Assembly (NCBI GenBank): GCA_000934455.1
Contig: KN886943.1
Span: forward strand, 1 to 27,378
Reading direction: 5' to 3'
Source of the DNA: Apostichopus parvimensis
Taxonomy: Eukaryota > Echinodermata > Holothuroidea > Aspidochirotida > Stichopodidae
Length of the DNA: 27,378 nucleotides
Shown here piece after piece: positions 8,925 to 18,123 of the stretch; position 1 is the stretch's first letter; each line of letters begins with the position of its first letter. Position numbers and translations under genes: made by a program. The notes beneath the pieces are model-generated. The model saw only the letters and a list, made by a program, of their open reading frames with translations. It was not told the origin of the DNA and did no database searches.

Positions 8925-9246
8925 ACAACTTCCATGAAATGAATTTAACATGTTTGTTTGCTCTTCTGCCTTGTTTCTTTGCTCTTAAATACTTGAAATT
9001 AATTATTTTGACACATCAGAGATACTGCAAAAACTTCACTGTACTGCACAATAGCAATTGGCACTCTTCCCAGTTTTCAACAAAGCAAATATTTCATGTC
9101 AACTACTGTGTGCCATTTATTGATTTGTTACTTGTATTCGGTCACAAACAAAGAGGTTATTGCTGTACTAGTAGTACTAGTAGCTTTTATATAAAAACAG
9201 ATGTTTGTATTAAATGACTGTGTTCAAGCCTGAATAATCAGCTTAC

Positions 9247-9299
9247 CTCCCCTGGCAACACTGAGAAGCCAATCAAGCCATGCTGAGCAAACAGCTGTG
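9247..9299 (-). CDS. Small internal exon of a - strand host gene
   Basis: This 53-nt exon has an excellent acceptor (a run of seven T, then GGCAG) and donor (GTAAGCTG). The only open frame begins with 2 nt and reads QLFAQHGLIGFSVLPGE. Those 2 nt complete the codon left by the exon at 10615-10768 (G + CA, Ala), giving a joined reading of STQAT-A-QLFAQHG. The phase match across an intron now holding a 1.1-kb LINE argues strongly for a real gene. I do not recognise the protein. Confidence 0.65.
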
Positions 9300-9442
9300 C
9301 TGCCAAAAAAATACACGCAACAAAATTTTGTCATGCAATTTCATTTCTTATAAGGTGCAACAGTCCTGGTTAACTGAAGCAGTTAGCTTGGGTCATTGAG
9401 AGCTTGGCTTTCCTCCAGGGAGGCAGTGGTTTCAATTTCAGT

Positions 9443-10582
9443 GGTTTTTACGTGACCCGCCATGCAGAGACAAAACGCCCAACCCCCCACTCAAACATTC
9501 CAAAAACTACAAAAGGACGACCAGCACGCAGCGAAACGAAAAACCCCTCCCCAGCACACCAGTGTCCAAAAAAGGCAGCCCCAGATAAACGGCGAAAATC
9601 GCCTTAAATTTTAAGGCGAATGTCAAACTTCACCGCCTCCAGGACTGCCTGCCTACTGGCAAATTTCCCCCTAAAAACCACATTGCATCTATTCCGCCAA
9701 ACATGTTTTTTCACAACACCGCAACCGAACAAACTGGAGGGTCTACCCCATATAAAATAAAGCCCTGCCCTACCGACCATGAACGGTCTCCCGTAACACG
9801 GTCGGTCCAGGTCTGGAACCACTCCCATAAGTTTACTACAAAGCAACAATGCCAAAAAACATGAGCGGTACTCTCTAAGCTGTCACAGCCGATCACCCAA
9901 TCGCCAATGATATCTTTTTAGGTTGGTCACCAAGGCACCGTGTGCAATTCTCCATGCAAGATCACGGAGCCTGCAACCATTCAGCCTTGAATGCACCGAA
10001 CGCCATACTTCGGCAGAATGACGTCCCTGGACAAAAATTGCATTCAAGGCCCTATCCCGCAACGAACTGTGAACGAGGGCCGGCTGTGACAGGTCAACAG
10101 GGGGCAACTCAATCAGAGCGGAGCAAATGACACGCACCACCTTGTTTGGAGTACTACTATGCGGTTCTCTGTTGCTAAACAGCGCCGGGACCCATCGACG
10201 CAGGTGCAAACCGCCCCAAAAACGTAGAAAATATGAACAAGGCAACCCTGGGTCAGTTACCGCTACAAACAACTGCTTAAATAACAATAAGGTCAATTTA
10301 CTTCCCAGATGAACCACCCCTAACCCACCCTTCTCCAGCTTTTGGTACATTACCGCCCTTTTGACAAGCTCTGTACCACCCGACCAAATGAATGAAAATA
10401 TCGCTCTCTCCAACCGCACCAGGACGCGACGCGGAATTGGATACACCGCGCCCGGGTACCACAAGATGGGCGAAACAAAACGATTAATTACGGTGACTTT
10501 CCCTAGGATCGAAAGCCAGCGGGTGCCAAAGGTTTCGAGCCTGCTCTCAAGTACCTCAGCCCTCTCGTTCCAGGTTACATCA
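9443..10582 (-). mobile_element. 5'-truncated LINE copy in a host intron
   Basis: The 1140-bp copy is flanked by CAATTTCAGT at 9433-9442 and 10583-10592. It covers the last third of ORF2 and the 3'-UTR of the element at 20360-24938 and is nearly identical to it over long stretches. Its 3'-UTR has an internal deletion that joins CTCTGCA to TGGCGGGTCACG, removing one arm of the terminal hairpin. It ends in CACGTAAAAACC, close to the family GTAAAAAGC. The duplication length and truncation fit target-primed reverse transcription. Confidence 0.9.
9604..10581 (-). pseudogene. LINE ORF2 C-terminal portion
   Basis: From the truncation point the frame is open with the post-RT (thumb) region (LSILGKVTVINRF, AVYPIPRRVL, FIWSGG), through VHSRLNGCRLRDLAWRIAHG, to about 9883. 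Frameshifts then carry the cysteine/histidine segment (CDSLESTAHVFWHC) and the terminal RNRCNVVFRGKFAS...DIRLKI into two other frames, ending at TAA 9604-9606. This copy shows the natural ORF2 stop, which the longer copy has lost by a small deletion. It lacks endonuclease and RT and cannot act. Confidence 0.8.
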
Positions 10583-10614
10583 CAATTTCAGTTGATTCAT
10601 ACCAATGGACTTAC

Positions 10615-10768
10615 CTGTTGCCTGTGTACTTGAAGCTGATAAAAGCTTTGCCTCATTAAGTGTACCTGCTGAATGATTGCTGTTGACTTGGTTGATTGCT
10701 GAGATGAGGTTTACAGATGTTTGGTGGGCAGGCAGAGTGGTCAATGTCGAGGGACATCGCCCAGAAAA
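10615..10768 (-). CDS. Internal exon of a - strand host gene
   Basis: The donor is a consensus CAACAG|GTAAGTCC and the acceptor is probably CCCTAG at 10769-10774. The 154-nt exon has one open frame of 51 codons, including LISAINQVNSNHSAGTLNEA and KLLSASSTQAT, rich in Ser, Asn, Gln and Thr. It leaves 1 nt that is completed by the exon at 9247-9299. A LINE sits 22 bases inside the following intron without touching the donor. Low-complexity hydrophilic composition suggests a disordered regulatory protein, but I do not recognise it. The donor is firm; the acceptor is less certain. Confidence 0.55.
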
Positions 10769-11039
10769 CTAGGGACCTGCTATGACACCCAAGGATTTTG
10801 CTTACCTCTAAATACTGAACTGCCACTTCCACCCATACATGTCATACAGTGTATTCAAGGCATGATATAGTTGCTTCTAAAGACAGCGGAATTCTGCAGG
10901 CATTTTCTTATCAACGGCATCCTGCAGGTATCGGAAGTATGACTTTTTAGGATTTAGTGATCTCTATATATGAGGACTAATGGGGAGGGCTTGTTGCTTT
11001 TGTAACTTGATGACACTGTAACACACCAACCTCTGTATC

Positions 11040-11266
11040 TGTTTGTGGTTTGGAGTTGGCTTTTTGGGGCTGGTTTGTAGAGCTTTGTTGTTTTGGTTCC
11101 TGTCCTCTTCACGTTACGTTGAACGCTGCATTGTATACGTTTGTGGGTTGGTCAGGTTTCTGTTTGTAAGTTTTCGGTTGGGTTATGGTGGTTGTTTAAC
11201 AGACTGGGATTGTTTTTGGTTTTGTTGACCTTTGGTCCGTGTCCGTTTTCCTTGCACGTAAAAAGC
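11040..11266 (+). mobile_element. LINE-related 3' fragment, divergent 3'-UTR
   Basis: The 227-bp insert is flanked by ACCTCTGTATC at 11029-11039 and 11267-11277. It ends in CACGTAAAAAGC, the same terminus as the full LINE, but the body is GT-rich and differs from that LINE's 3'-UTR and lacks the hairpin. Its first 49 bases match 336-384. It is best read as a sister subfamily sharing the reverse-transcription start signal. There is no coding content; open frames at 11043-11323 are products of the T/G bias. Confidence 0.8.
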
Positions 11267-11277
11267 ACCTCTGTATC

Positions 11278-12273
11278 AGGAATGACTTTATCAACAGTGG
11301 CGGAGCTAGGGGGTAGTGGTTAGGGTCTGACTATATGGGCACTCTACCACTGATTAGCAATTTACGCTTGTTTTGAGGCCGGCATAAAGTACCACGTGAT
11401 GTACATCTGTTGCCACATAAAACTTAATTGAACAATTGCATTAAGACTGGAGATCCTTTGTAGACGCGAGTGCATATTACCTTTTTGGGCTTCGATAATA
11501 TTTAACAACAGATCAACACATAGGTGTTAATGTGTTATATGTCTTCAAGTGTGAAATGATACAATAAGTCTTGAAGAGGAAACCTTTATGAAGTATAACT
11601 AGCCGCATGCGAAGTGTTAATTTACTCTTTTAATTCCTTCTACGGAAGACTGGACGGCTGCATAGGCAATGATATATCATCACTATCAAGTTTACGTACA
11701 TCTTGTGGTACTCTACGTCAGCTTTATGTGGCTAATGTGTAACAGTACTTCCTGTTATTGAGGTCACTGGTAGAATGACTGGTGACAATTCTTTGTCATT
11801 TCTGCAATGCCATTTTGCAGAGGTGATGGGCTGCGATTAGGTCACGCTTAACGACACCCCAATCGATGTGATATAATGTCTTCAAGATATGAAACACCCC
11901 TCCCCTTTAGTCGCCTGTTACAAAGACAGAGTACCGTAGCCCACATTGAATTGATGAGGAGATTTACTATTCTAAATTTATTCCATTTTATTTGATAGTT
12001 TTTATAAGGTGATTTAGCATTTCTCCACACTGTAACTGATTCAGTGCCATGGTCTGTTGTAGAAATAGGGATTCTTCCAAAGCTAGGGCCCCAGCAGGTT
12101 TGGGTGATAGAATAGCGGAACATCTGCTTGTCGTAAGGGTCAACTTAAGGGAACTTTGCTGTTGTACAACTTGAAGACACATATTTCGTCGTTATGCGGA
12201 AGGACTAACAACCAATGCAGTCATGCTTTGAAATACATTGTATTACTATGTGAATGACAACGACAATATATAT
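11278..12273. other. Non-coding DNA, no supported gene
   Basis: There is no convincing exon or element. A - strand open stretch at 11988-12182 has mixed Leu/Gln-rich content and an AATAAA overlapping its stop, but no usable acceptor, so I do not call it. The rest is ordinary AT-rich sequence. Confidence 0.4.
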
Positions 12274-12470
12274 GGAGGTCGGACTGGCTCCGTCTGTAAA
12301 GCACTAGACCTAAGATCAGAAGTTCGAATCTTATAAAAAGTTTTTCTGATTTACCCTTGGGCAAGGCACTGCATTCCCATCATGCCACATACAGGCTGGG
12401 GGTAATAGAATAGGCCCGCAGTATTCCTTGTCTGTCATAAAAGGCTACTAAAGGGAGGAGTTGTAATGTG
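12274..12470 (+). mobile_element. tRNA-derived SINE
   Basis: The head looks like a decayed tRNA: an A-box-like TGGCTCCGTCTG (12285-12296) and a B box GTTCGAATC (12322-12330), spaced as in RNA polymerase III internal promoters. A body with CCCTTGGGCAAGGCAC (from about 12354) follows, a sequence typical of several metazoan SINE families. The tail contains AAAAGGCTACTAAAGG. No clean target duplication was found, so the outer ends are approximate. It would rely on a partner LINE, which is not identified from its tail. Confidence 0.7.
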
Positions 12471-12820
12471 TTCTTAAACATTTCATCAATCCTTTACCTC
12501 CTAGCCAGGTGGTAATTGGTTAATGAATCTTTCTTACCCCCGTCATGGTATGTAGGCCTCCTTTTTATGAGTGTTGAATCTTTAATAACACACAATGAAC
12601 TCATTGCTTATCACTACAAATATGATGTTTGCCCGTTTTGATGCCAAGTATCATCATTTGCAACACATGCAACAAAGTTACATACAGTACATAATGCTGG
12701 TCTACCATTGTTAAGTGTGCACTTGTGGGTTCACCAACTCAATTGGCAATAATTTTACGAAAAAGAGAAATTTCGTAGGCCTACAAATTTTAATAAACGT
12801 TGCAGGTAGATTTTGTGCAA

Positions 12821-12826
12821 TTTATT
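12821..12826 (-). terminator. Polyadenylation signal on - strand
   Basis: TTTATT on + is AATAAA on -, about 155 bases beyond the stop of the exon at 12982-13221. It is a plausible 3'-UTR end, but AT-rich sequence makes this weak evidence on its own. Confidence 0.3.
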
Positions 12827-12981
12827 TATGAACCTTTTTATAAAAATTCTGAAATGAAAAGTTTAAGGACTTGAAATAAAAAATACAAATCTTTAACATA
12901 TTTCCCTACAATCCACTCCTTCAATGCTCTCATACAGTTTAGGGAGCTTGCCAAAATTTACAGATCTCTATAAATCTGAAT

Positions 12982-13221
12982 CTACTCTTTAATTAGATAC
13001 AGTTGAAGAAAAATAATTTGATACTGAATGGGATACAATACATTTCCAAAATAATAGCATTTTTTAAGAACAAGAATGAGGTCCATCAAGTTCTCTCTGT
13101 GTAACTGATCAATGAACCTGCCATCGAAATGGATGAAACCATGGGAGTATAAGGGTCCTTCGTGGTCGATGAGCACATGTCTGGGTGCCTCCTTGACATG
13201 ACATTTGGGGGTGTAGGTGAC
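12982..13221 (-). CDS. Conserved-looking exon, probably the last exon of a host gene
   Basis: A strong acceptor (ACTTTTGTTTCAACAG) opens an exon with phase 0 that reads VTYTPKCHVKEAPRHVL, then IDHEGPLYSHGFIHFDGRF and LHRENLMDLILVLKKC. The codon composition is clearly coding and unlike the flanks for about 55 codons. The final 25 residues before TAA (12982-12984) are AT-driven and less protein-like, so the true end may be a donor a little earlier. I do not recognise the family; the His/Asp/Gly-rich core looks like a folded domain. Possible 5' end: the YY1-like element near 14730. Confidence 0.55.
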   Translation of the reverse strand, partial: VTYTPKCHVKEAPRHVLIDHEGPLYSHGFIHFDGRFIDQLHRENLMDLILVLKKCYYFGNVLYPIQYQIIFLQLYLIKE

Positions 13222-13598
13222 CTGTTGAAACAAAAGTTAATGAAGAATTAATGAACTATATGTACTGAAGAACAACTAGTGGTGTAGACAGATAGGGATT
13301 CTGCCAAATTTGAACTTTGAAGAGCCCCTAGAAAGTTTAAAGTTTATTTTCCACTTTCCATATATATAAACAGTCACAAAATCAATGAGTAATTTCTTAA
13401 AATTCTGATAAAATAACGATAAACAAAGTACAAAATATGCTATAATGGAAGTGGAGGAACCAGAAGTAGAAACTTTCGAGTCTGGACCCTTATCTACGAT
13501 GGCCCATTAGGGCCATGATGGAGAAAAAATTTTCAAGTATAAAAAAAAAACACCAAAATTGACAAGTGAAAACAAAAACCAATTCCAACCAAGAAATG

Positions 13599-13653
13599 AA
13601 TCTGTCATGACAGATTATTTAATGTATCGTAACTGAATCTGTCGTAACAGATT
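13599..13653. repeat. Pair of 18-bp palindromes
   Basis: AATCTGTCATGACAGATT (13599-13616) is a perfect 18-bp palindrome. A second copy (13636-13653, centre CGTA instead of CATG) lies 37 bases downstream. Each arm contains the CTGTCA/TGACAG core recognised by TALE-type homeodomain proteins (established for Meis/TGIF families). Whether it is regulatory or the tip of a decayed element is unknown. Confidence 0.6.
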
Positions 13654-15091
13654 AATCATACATAGATGGAATACCATTGTACGGAGACTTTCACGTACCA
13701 TATTACAGCTTCTATGAGCGAAATGTCAGTTCAGATATGCAAGCAAATGATTTTTTGGGTCGATTTATCCTGTAACTATCAGGAAACGACTATGGTATCG
13801 TCTTTATGTTGGCTATACACCTCAAGCAAAGAGCGTGGAACGCGAAAACCGACCAAAATGCAGTACAAAATTATGTGAACCATATATGTTAATCAAAAGT
13901 TCCCGCAACATAATGACGTACAACTGTATGTGAGGATGTAGTAGACAGAAATAACAACAGATTTTTGGTTTCACCAATTGTCTGGTGGCACCATGTATTT
14001 AAACATGAAATTAGATATAATTGGTGAAATCAAGAATCAAGAGGGCAGCGGGTAAGATTCAAAAGAAACCCCCTGACACACTGCAAAAAGAAGAAATAAG
14101 TAAAAGTGAAAAATAGGAAAAATTACTATACAGTATATACGCACTCTAGAGGCAAAATATTAACGTCACCTAAAACCAAGGCCAAAAAGGTGTACATGCA
14201 CTGACATCTTTATGATATATTTAACTTAACTAGCAGCGGTATTAATCCAACGTATAACAATACATAGTACAAGTTGCTGCGACTATTACGTCCCTGACAC
14301 GTCTGTCAATAACAACAACTTAATACTAAACAAAAGGATATTGACCATATACGGCTTAACTACCAAACATATATACTGCTTTAAGTTATAACATTTTAGT
14401 AAAACAATACTAACTCGGCTAATGCATGGCGAAATTAATACGAACCATTGAATTTGGTCAAAGGGAAGGAAAATATCTTAACTACTATGCATACTATGAC
14501 TTTAAAGCTTTAAGTGGGTAGTCATGACCTTAAATATGATAAGAGAAAATATCTCTTAAGTCTTAATGGTTAAAAGTAAAATAAAGAGAATACTGATAAT
14601 ATAGAAAAAGCACGCAATAAAGATGCACATGGTGAGGCTATGCTGTAATGTTACGTTAGGTAACTACACGTTAAGAACCTCAACTTGTATACATATACAA
14701 TACTATAAATTTAACGTTACATGGGCGCCGCCATCTTAGCTGAAACAGAGGGCGCTCTCCCAGAACATAATCATCACCTCGTGTATGTGAGCCTCTTACA
14801 TTCCTTTAAAATATTAATGTCAAATCGACCCTTAAGTAAAACCTGTAGATTATATATAAAGATACATCTTCAATAAAACAAGTTAAATATAAGTATATGT
14901 AACCCACAGTATGTCTACTCAACATAACGTTAGAATAGGGCTTCCCTATCCCGGCATAATCTGTACAGTAGGATAGCGGACCCGATACGAAAATGCTCGA
15001 TAATATTAAATACAATATACGATCACTGAATAACTCCAGTGCTACAAGAACTTAACAGGTTAAAGAAAGATATATTTACCTCCAAGCGTCA
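13654..15091. other. Non-coding AT-rich DNA
   Basis: Apart from the YY1-like site I see no gene here. The reading frames at 13666 and 14806 have no splice sites or protein-like composition. The sequence is consistent with the 5' intron and upstream flank of the - strand gene. Confidence 0.4.
14724..14737 (-). promoter_or_regulatory. YY1-like promoter element
   Basis: On the - strand this reads AAGATGGCGGCGCC, matching the YY1 motif that sits at transcription starts of many animal genes. It stands out as a small CpG-containing island in AT-rich DNA, with AGGGCGCT beside it. It could mark the 5' end of the - strand gene whose exon is at 12982-13221. The ATG within it opens only a four-codon frame after itself. 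Confidence 0.35.
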
Positions 15092-15098
15092 ACAATGT

Positions 15099-15376
15099 AC
15101 TTTTTACGTGACCCGCCATGCGGGATACAAACGTCACGGCCAAACGGCACTACCGAACCATCCCATACTGACAAACGAAACTCAGGTCAAGCGTGCCAAA
15201 AAAACATACGCCCGCCGACCTGCAGAGACAAAACGCCCAACCCCCCACTGAAACATTCATAAAACTACAAAAGGACGACCCGCACGCAGCGAAACGAAAA
15301 CCCCCTCCCCAGCACACCAGCGTCCAAAAAAGGCAGCCCCAGATAAACGGCGAAAATCGCTTTCAATTTTAAGGCG
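15099..15376 (-). mobile_element. 5'-truncated LINE copy, 3'-UTR only
   Basis: The 278-bp copy is flanked by ACAATGT at 15092-15098 and 15377-15383. It contains the complete 3'-UTR of the full LINE, the hairpin (15112-15124) and a terminus GTAAAAAGT, and its far end just includes the ORF2 stop region (GAAAGCG next to ATTTTAAGGCG). No coding capacity. The near identity with 20360-20600 indicates recent activity of the family. Confidence 0.9.
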
Positions 15377-15383
15377 ACAATGT

Positions 15384-15802
15384 GAGTGTCCAACTGCATC
15401 ACATGCTCGTTAATACTAGAACTAAAACTTTCGATAAACTATTCGTGCTTCTTGATTCGTAGTAAAATATATAATGGGCACGCTAACTGAGCTATTCCCA
15501 GCTGGCTATATTGCGTAACACACATGAACCCTTTGTTCGAGCAGGATATGACTCATGGCTACTTGCCATGGAACGCACGGATTCCCTCACATTTATAAAT
15601 CCATATGTGGCACTATTGGCACCGCCAAATTTTCAGAACGGAATTTTGGGGTAAATTTTTCACGGCGATGTGCATTCATGGAATTACGCCCGTTTGCTTC
15701 TAGTTCACTTCAGCTGCGTATCAATGTATCGAAAGCTAGGACAGGACATTAAGAGTTGGTTACAATGTATGCCACTATGATATTGTACATGGCGTTCCAT
15801 AA
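15384..15802. other. Host flank of the DNA transposon
   Basis: Non-coding DNA lies between the LINE copy and the left inverted repeat. The open frame at 15555-15752 has no supporting signals. Confidence 0.4.
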
Positions 15803-15847
15803 GTTAAACCATAATTATTATACTACCCCTGGTTAGGCAGCACCGCG
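15803..15847 (+). repeat. Left terminal inverted repeat
   Basis: It begins GTTAAACCATAATTATTATA and ends in GCAGCACCGCG. It is 42 of 45 identical to the reverse complement of the right end. Bases 15818-15847 are a perfect 30-base match. Confidence 0.85.
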
Positions 15848-15881
15848 GTTCTGCAGAATATGTTAGAAGCCTGTTTTTGCA

Positions 15882-15905
15882 GTCACGTGACATTGACCGT
15901 GCACA
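15882..15905 (+). repeat. Left subterminal repeat with CACGTG
   Basis: It begins GTCACGTGACATTGACCG, contains the palindrome TCACGTGA, and recurs inverted at 20151-20174 with one mismatch. It lies 79 bases inside the left end, upstream of the + strand gene. P elements also have subterminal repeats bound by transposase or host factors; that role here is inference. CACGTG is the E-box of bHLH-zip activators. Confidence 0.8.
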
Positions 15906-16473
15906 AGCGCTGAGCCGAGCAGCTAGCGAAGTCTGCGATAACTGTGTATTGATACTACCATAGTTACTAGGCCCTATCTGTGATACTACGAAGAACGCAG
16001 AGGCGGTTTCGTCGAAAAAAAGGTTAGTTGACTATTTAGGGCCGTACCAACTCATCCTCTGCACGATTGTTTAACGATGAATTTATGGATGGACTAAGAC
16101 TTGTAGGAATTATAGGCATAGACGTAAAAAAAAAAAGACACTAATGTTAGCAAGCCCTGTAGGCTGTAGTATGAGCTACAAATACGATATACCTAGTATG
16201 TGTATGATGTACCCCTTCAGCGAAATAGAACACTATACAGTAGCCCGTAGCCTGGCCTACAACTTGTACTATTGTACTGCCTACAACGAAACGACGCAGC
16301 CTACAAATTACGCCGTAATCTATAAATAAATAATACCCATTAATGGAAAATACAACACTACAACGAAACTAGCATTTGCACTGTAGGACTATGAGGTAAT
16401 GCTTGGCCTAACGTTACTCATTAGTGCTAACTGTGTAAAAACTGTAGTGTTTGTCAATAATTAAACATACAAG

Positions 16474-16662
16474 TCATGTAATTTCAGTAATTGATTTAGC
16501 GTTTGTCGTTGGGAAACCTGGTATAGTATAGGCTGCATTTGCAGAGCGGGAACTGCATTGGATTACACTAGGGACTTTGGTTACTGACTCAGTGACTGTA
16601 AAACCTACTGTGCTTGCACAAGTTCTCACAGCCTTTTCTTTTGGTTTACCAGTAATGCCCAC
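16474..16662 (-). CDS. Weak candidate exon inside the transposon
   Basis: A good - strand acceptor (TATTCTTTAATCAG) opens 62 codons to a TGA-type stop at 16474. The peptide is Ser/Thr/Val-rich (VGITGKPKEKAVRTC, then TVTESVTKVPS) with no recognised motif. It lies downstream of the - strand zinc-finger gene and on the opposite strand to the transposase fragment. It may be chance. Confidence 0.2.
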   Translation of the reverse strand: MGITGKPKEKAVRTCASTVGFTVTESVTKVPSVIQCSSRSANAAYTIPGFPTTNAKSITEIT

Positions 16663-17018
16663 CTGATTAAAGAATACTTAAATATTCAACGAATGAGTAG
16701 AGTACAGTAGAAACTTAGCAAATATGGGTCATGGTAATGTATGGTAGGCTAATATGAGTTAGTAACCTAGGTCTCCCCCCACCCCACCAAAAAGAAAAAG
16801 AAAAAAAGGTGTGTACGTATAAACCTACCGGTAACATGCTCAGTCAGTTCTGGACATTTAAGAATTGTAATTATTACAAAGATGAACAAAGTTAGCTCCT
16901 AACCATGCATGTCCTATTTGTTATGTTTTTTATTACACAATATGATACTGTATTGGAAGTTTCCTTCCAGGTTTTGTTTATTTAAATATGAATGTACAGT
17001 ACATTGGCCTATATTTTA

Positions 17019-17217
17019 GGTTACGTCTCTATGTTCCGACAATTTTTTCGGACCCAAATATTTTTATGACTCAATGTTTTTTGGACTGTAAATTTTTTAT
17101 GACAAATTTTTTATAATTTAGTCCCCCAAACAAATCAGGTCAAAAAAATTGGGTCCGAAAAAAGTCGGAGCATGGAGACGTCGGAGCATGGAGACGTCGG
17201 AGCATAGAGACGTCACC
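17019..17217. mobile_element. 199-bp MITE nested in the transposon, 8-bp target duplication
   Basis: ATATTTTA flanks it at 17011-17018 and 17218-17225. The ends are inverted: GGTTACGTCTCTATGTTCCG on the left and GGTGACGTCTCTATGCTCCG on the right (- strand), followed on both sides by a shared TTTTTTCGGACCCAA stretch, so the whole can fold into a long imperfect hairpin. The right arm is longer because a 16-bp unit is repeated there. There is no coding capacity. An 8-bp duplication is typical of hAT and P superfamilies; the parent is unknown. It lies 10 bases before the ATG of the transposase fragment. Confidence 0.85.
17164..17211 (+). repeat. Three tandem copies of a 16-bp unit in the MITE arm
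   Basis: The unit GTCGGAGCATGGAGAC occurs three times back to back; the outermost copy has GCATAGAGAC and matches the opposite terminus best. So the terminal motif was amplified inward on one side only. Each junction creates GACGTC. Confidence 0.9.
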
Positions 17218-17227
17218 ATATTTTAAC

Positions 17228-17473
17228 ATGTCGACAAGTAGAAGATCAAAAGGCATGGAATTTGTATTTTCAGAGCGCTTCTGTCAGGACCCTTTGGAGG
17301 AATATTTTGGAGTTGAACGCCAGCTTGGGAGGAGAAATGATAATCCTGATTTGTGCGTTTTTGGGTATAATGATAATTCTATTAGGATTCAAAGGACAAT
17401 TTCTTGCAATACAGGAAACACTAGAGGTCGTTATGATCACAAGAGGTCATGGGAGAATGTTTATGATGAATGA
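17228..17473 (+). pseudogene. P/THAP9-like transposase, C-terminal RNase H-fold segment
   Basis: The 81-codon frame reads [20 protein letters not shown], then [20 protein letters not shown] and SCNTGNTRG, and stops after SWENVYDE. The Q-D-P-L-E-x2-F-G ... N-D-N-P block is the hallmark of the last part of the catalytic RNase H fold in P-element/THAP9-type transposases; the Glu of this block is the expected third catalytic acid. The DNA-binding and earlier catalytic parts should lie upstream on +, but I cannot find them between 15905 and 17018, and the MITE ends 10 bases before this frame. It may be the last exon of a decayed gene. The ATG at 17228 is probably internal. Motif confidence is high; the extent is uncertain. 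Confidence 0.75.
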
Positions 17474-17905
17474 TCAGAATATGCTTAGGACAAAAGGGCA
17501 GATCAAGGCATATACATTTCAAAATTATGTTCCATAACATCCATACTAGCAGGCTATGAGATTTTAACTCCATGATTTGCCCACTTGTGTGATCTTGTTT
17601 GGAAAGATTTTATGTGGTGAAGTCAATGCTGCTGCTTGCTTTCCAGAGCTAAGAATTTCAGTAAAGGACAGTGCCTTAAGTTTCATTAACAATGGTATAT
17701 ATGGAAACTACATTAAAGAACAGAATTATCTTTTGTAATTGCCCTTTAAATAAAATAAGAAAATTATAAGTACTTCGTATTGAAACTTATTACTTCACAG
17801 TCTAAAGTATACACTGGTAAAGGGATCAGGATTGTTAGCAGTGGCATAAATCTAGACCTTGACTTCAGAGGGTGCAAGACTAATGATCAATGGTATTGAA
17901 AACAG

Positions 17906-18123
17906 GGTGCCAAGTTTATTACGTTGTGCTTAAGGAAGACCCTATACTGATAGTCGCTCCTTGTCAGCCATCCTTTACCATGAACATGTTAACCAAAGTT
18001 AAAAATTATGGAGTCAAATCCCCTCCCTTTCCAGCTATTGTACTCAACTCTGATTCTTTGCATAAGTTGTTTTCTTTGGAACAGTTGACTGAAAGGTCCA
18101 TCAGAAGAGAATGTGATGTATTT
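17906..18123 (+). CDS. Candidate exon of unknown function inside the transposon
   Basis: An acceptor-like ATTGAAAACAG and a donor GTAAGAGC bound 218 nt with one open frame (2 nt + 72 codons), including VYYVVLKEDPILIVAPCQ and SLEQLTERSIRRECDVF. Composition is more protein-like than in neighbouring shadow frames. It lies between the two convergent element genes. I recognise no domain. Without the splice sites the frame ends at 18138 with RAY. Confidence 0.3.

Noticed and set aside
8716-8937. 73-codon + frame with a transmembrane-like segment
   Set aside because: It lies in the presumed 3'-UTR before AATAAA, and its hydrophobicity reflects T-rich sequence. It also overlaps a candidate - strand exon.
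11988-12182. 64-codon - strand frame, Leu/Gln-rich
   Set aside because: It looks somewhat protein-like and ends at an AATAAA, but I found no acceptor or neighbouring exon in phase.
12285-12330. A functional tRNA gene
   Set aside because: A and B boxes are present, but acceptor and anticodon stems do not pair, and a SINE body follows.
13499-13516. Small hairpin ATGGCCC-ATTA-GGGCCAT as an RNA gene or terminator
   Set aside because: A 7-bp stem alone, with no transcript context, is expected by chance in 27 kb.
15801-15809. piggyBac-type ends, because TTAA occurs at the left end and near the right end
   Set aside because: The TTAA positions differ by one base between the ends, and the encoded motifs are P/THAP9-like, not DDD piggyBac. 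Kept only as an open point.
17262-17537. 91-codon + frame, very hydrophobic
   Set aside because: It is a shadow of the transposase C-terminal frame, which carries the recognisable QDPLE and NDNP motifs.
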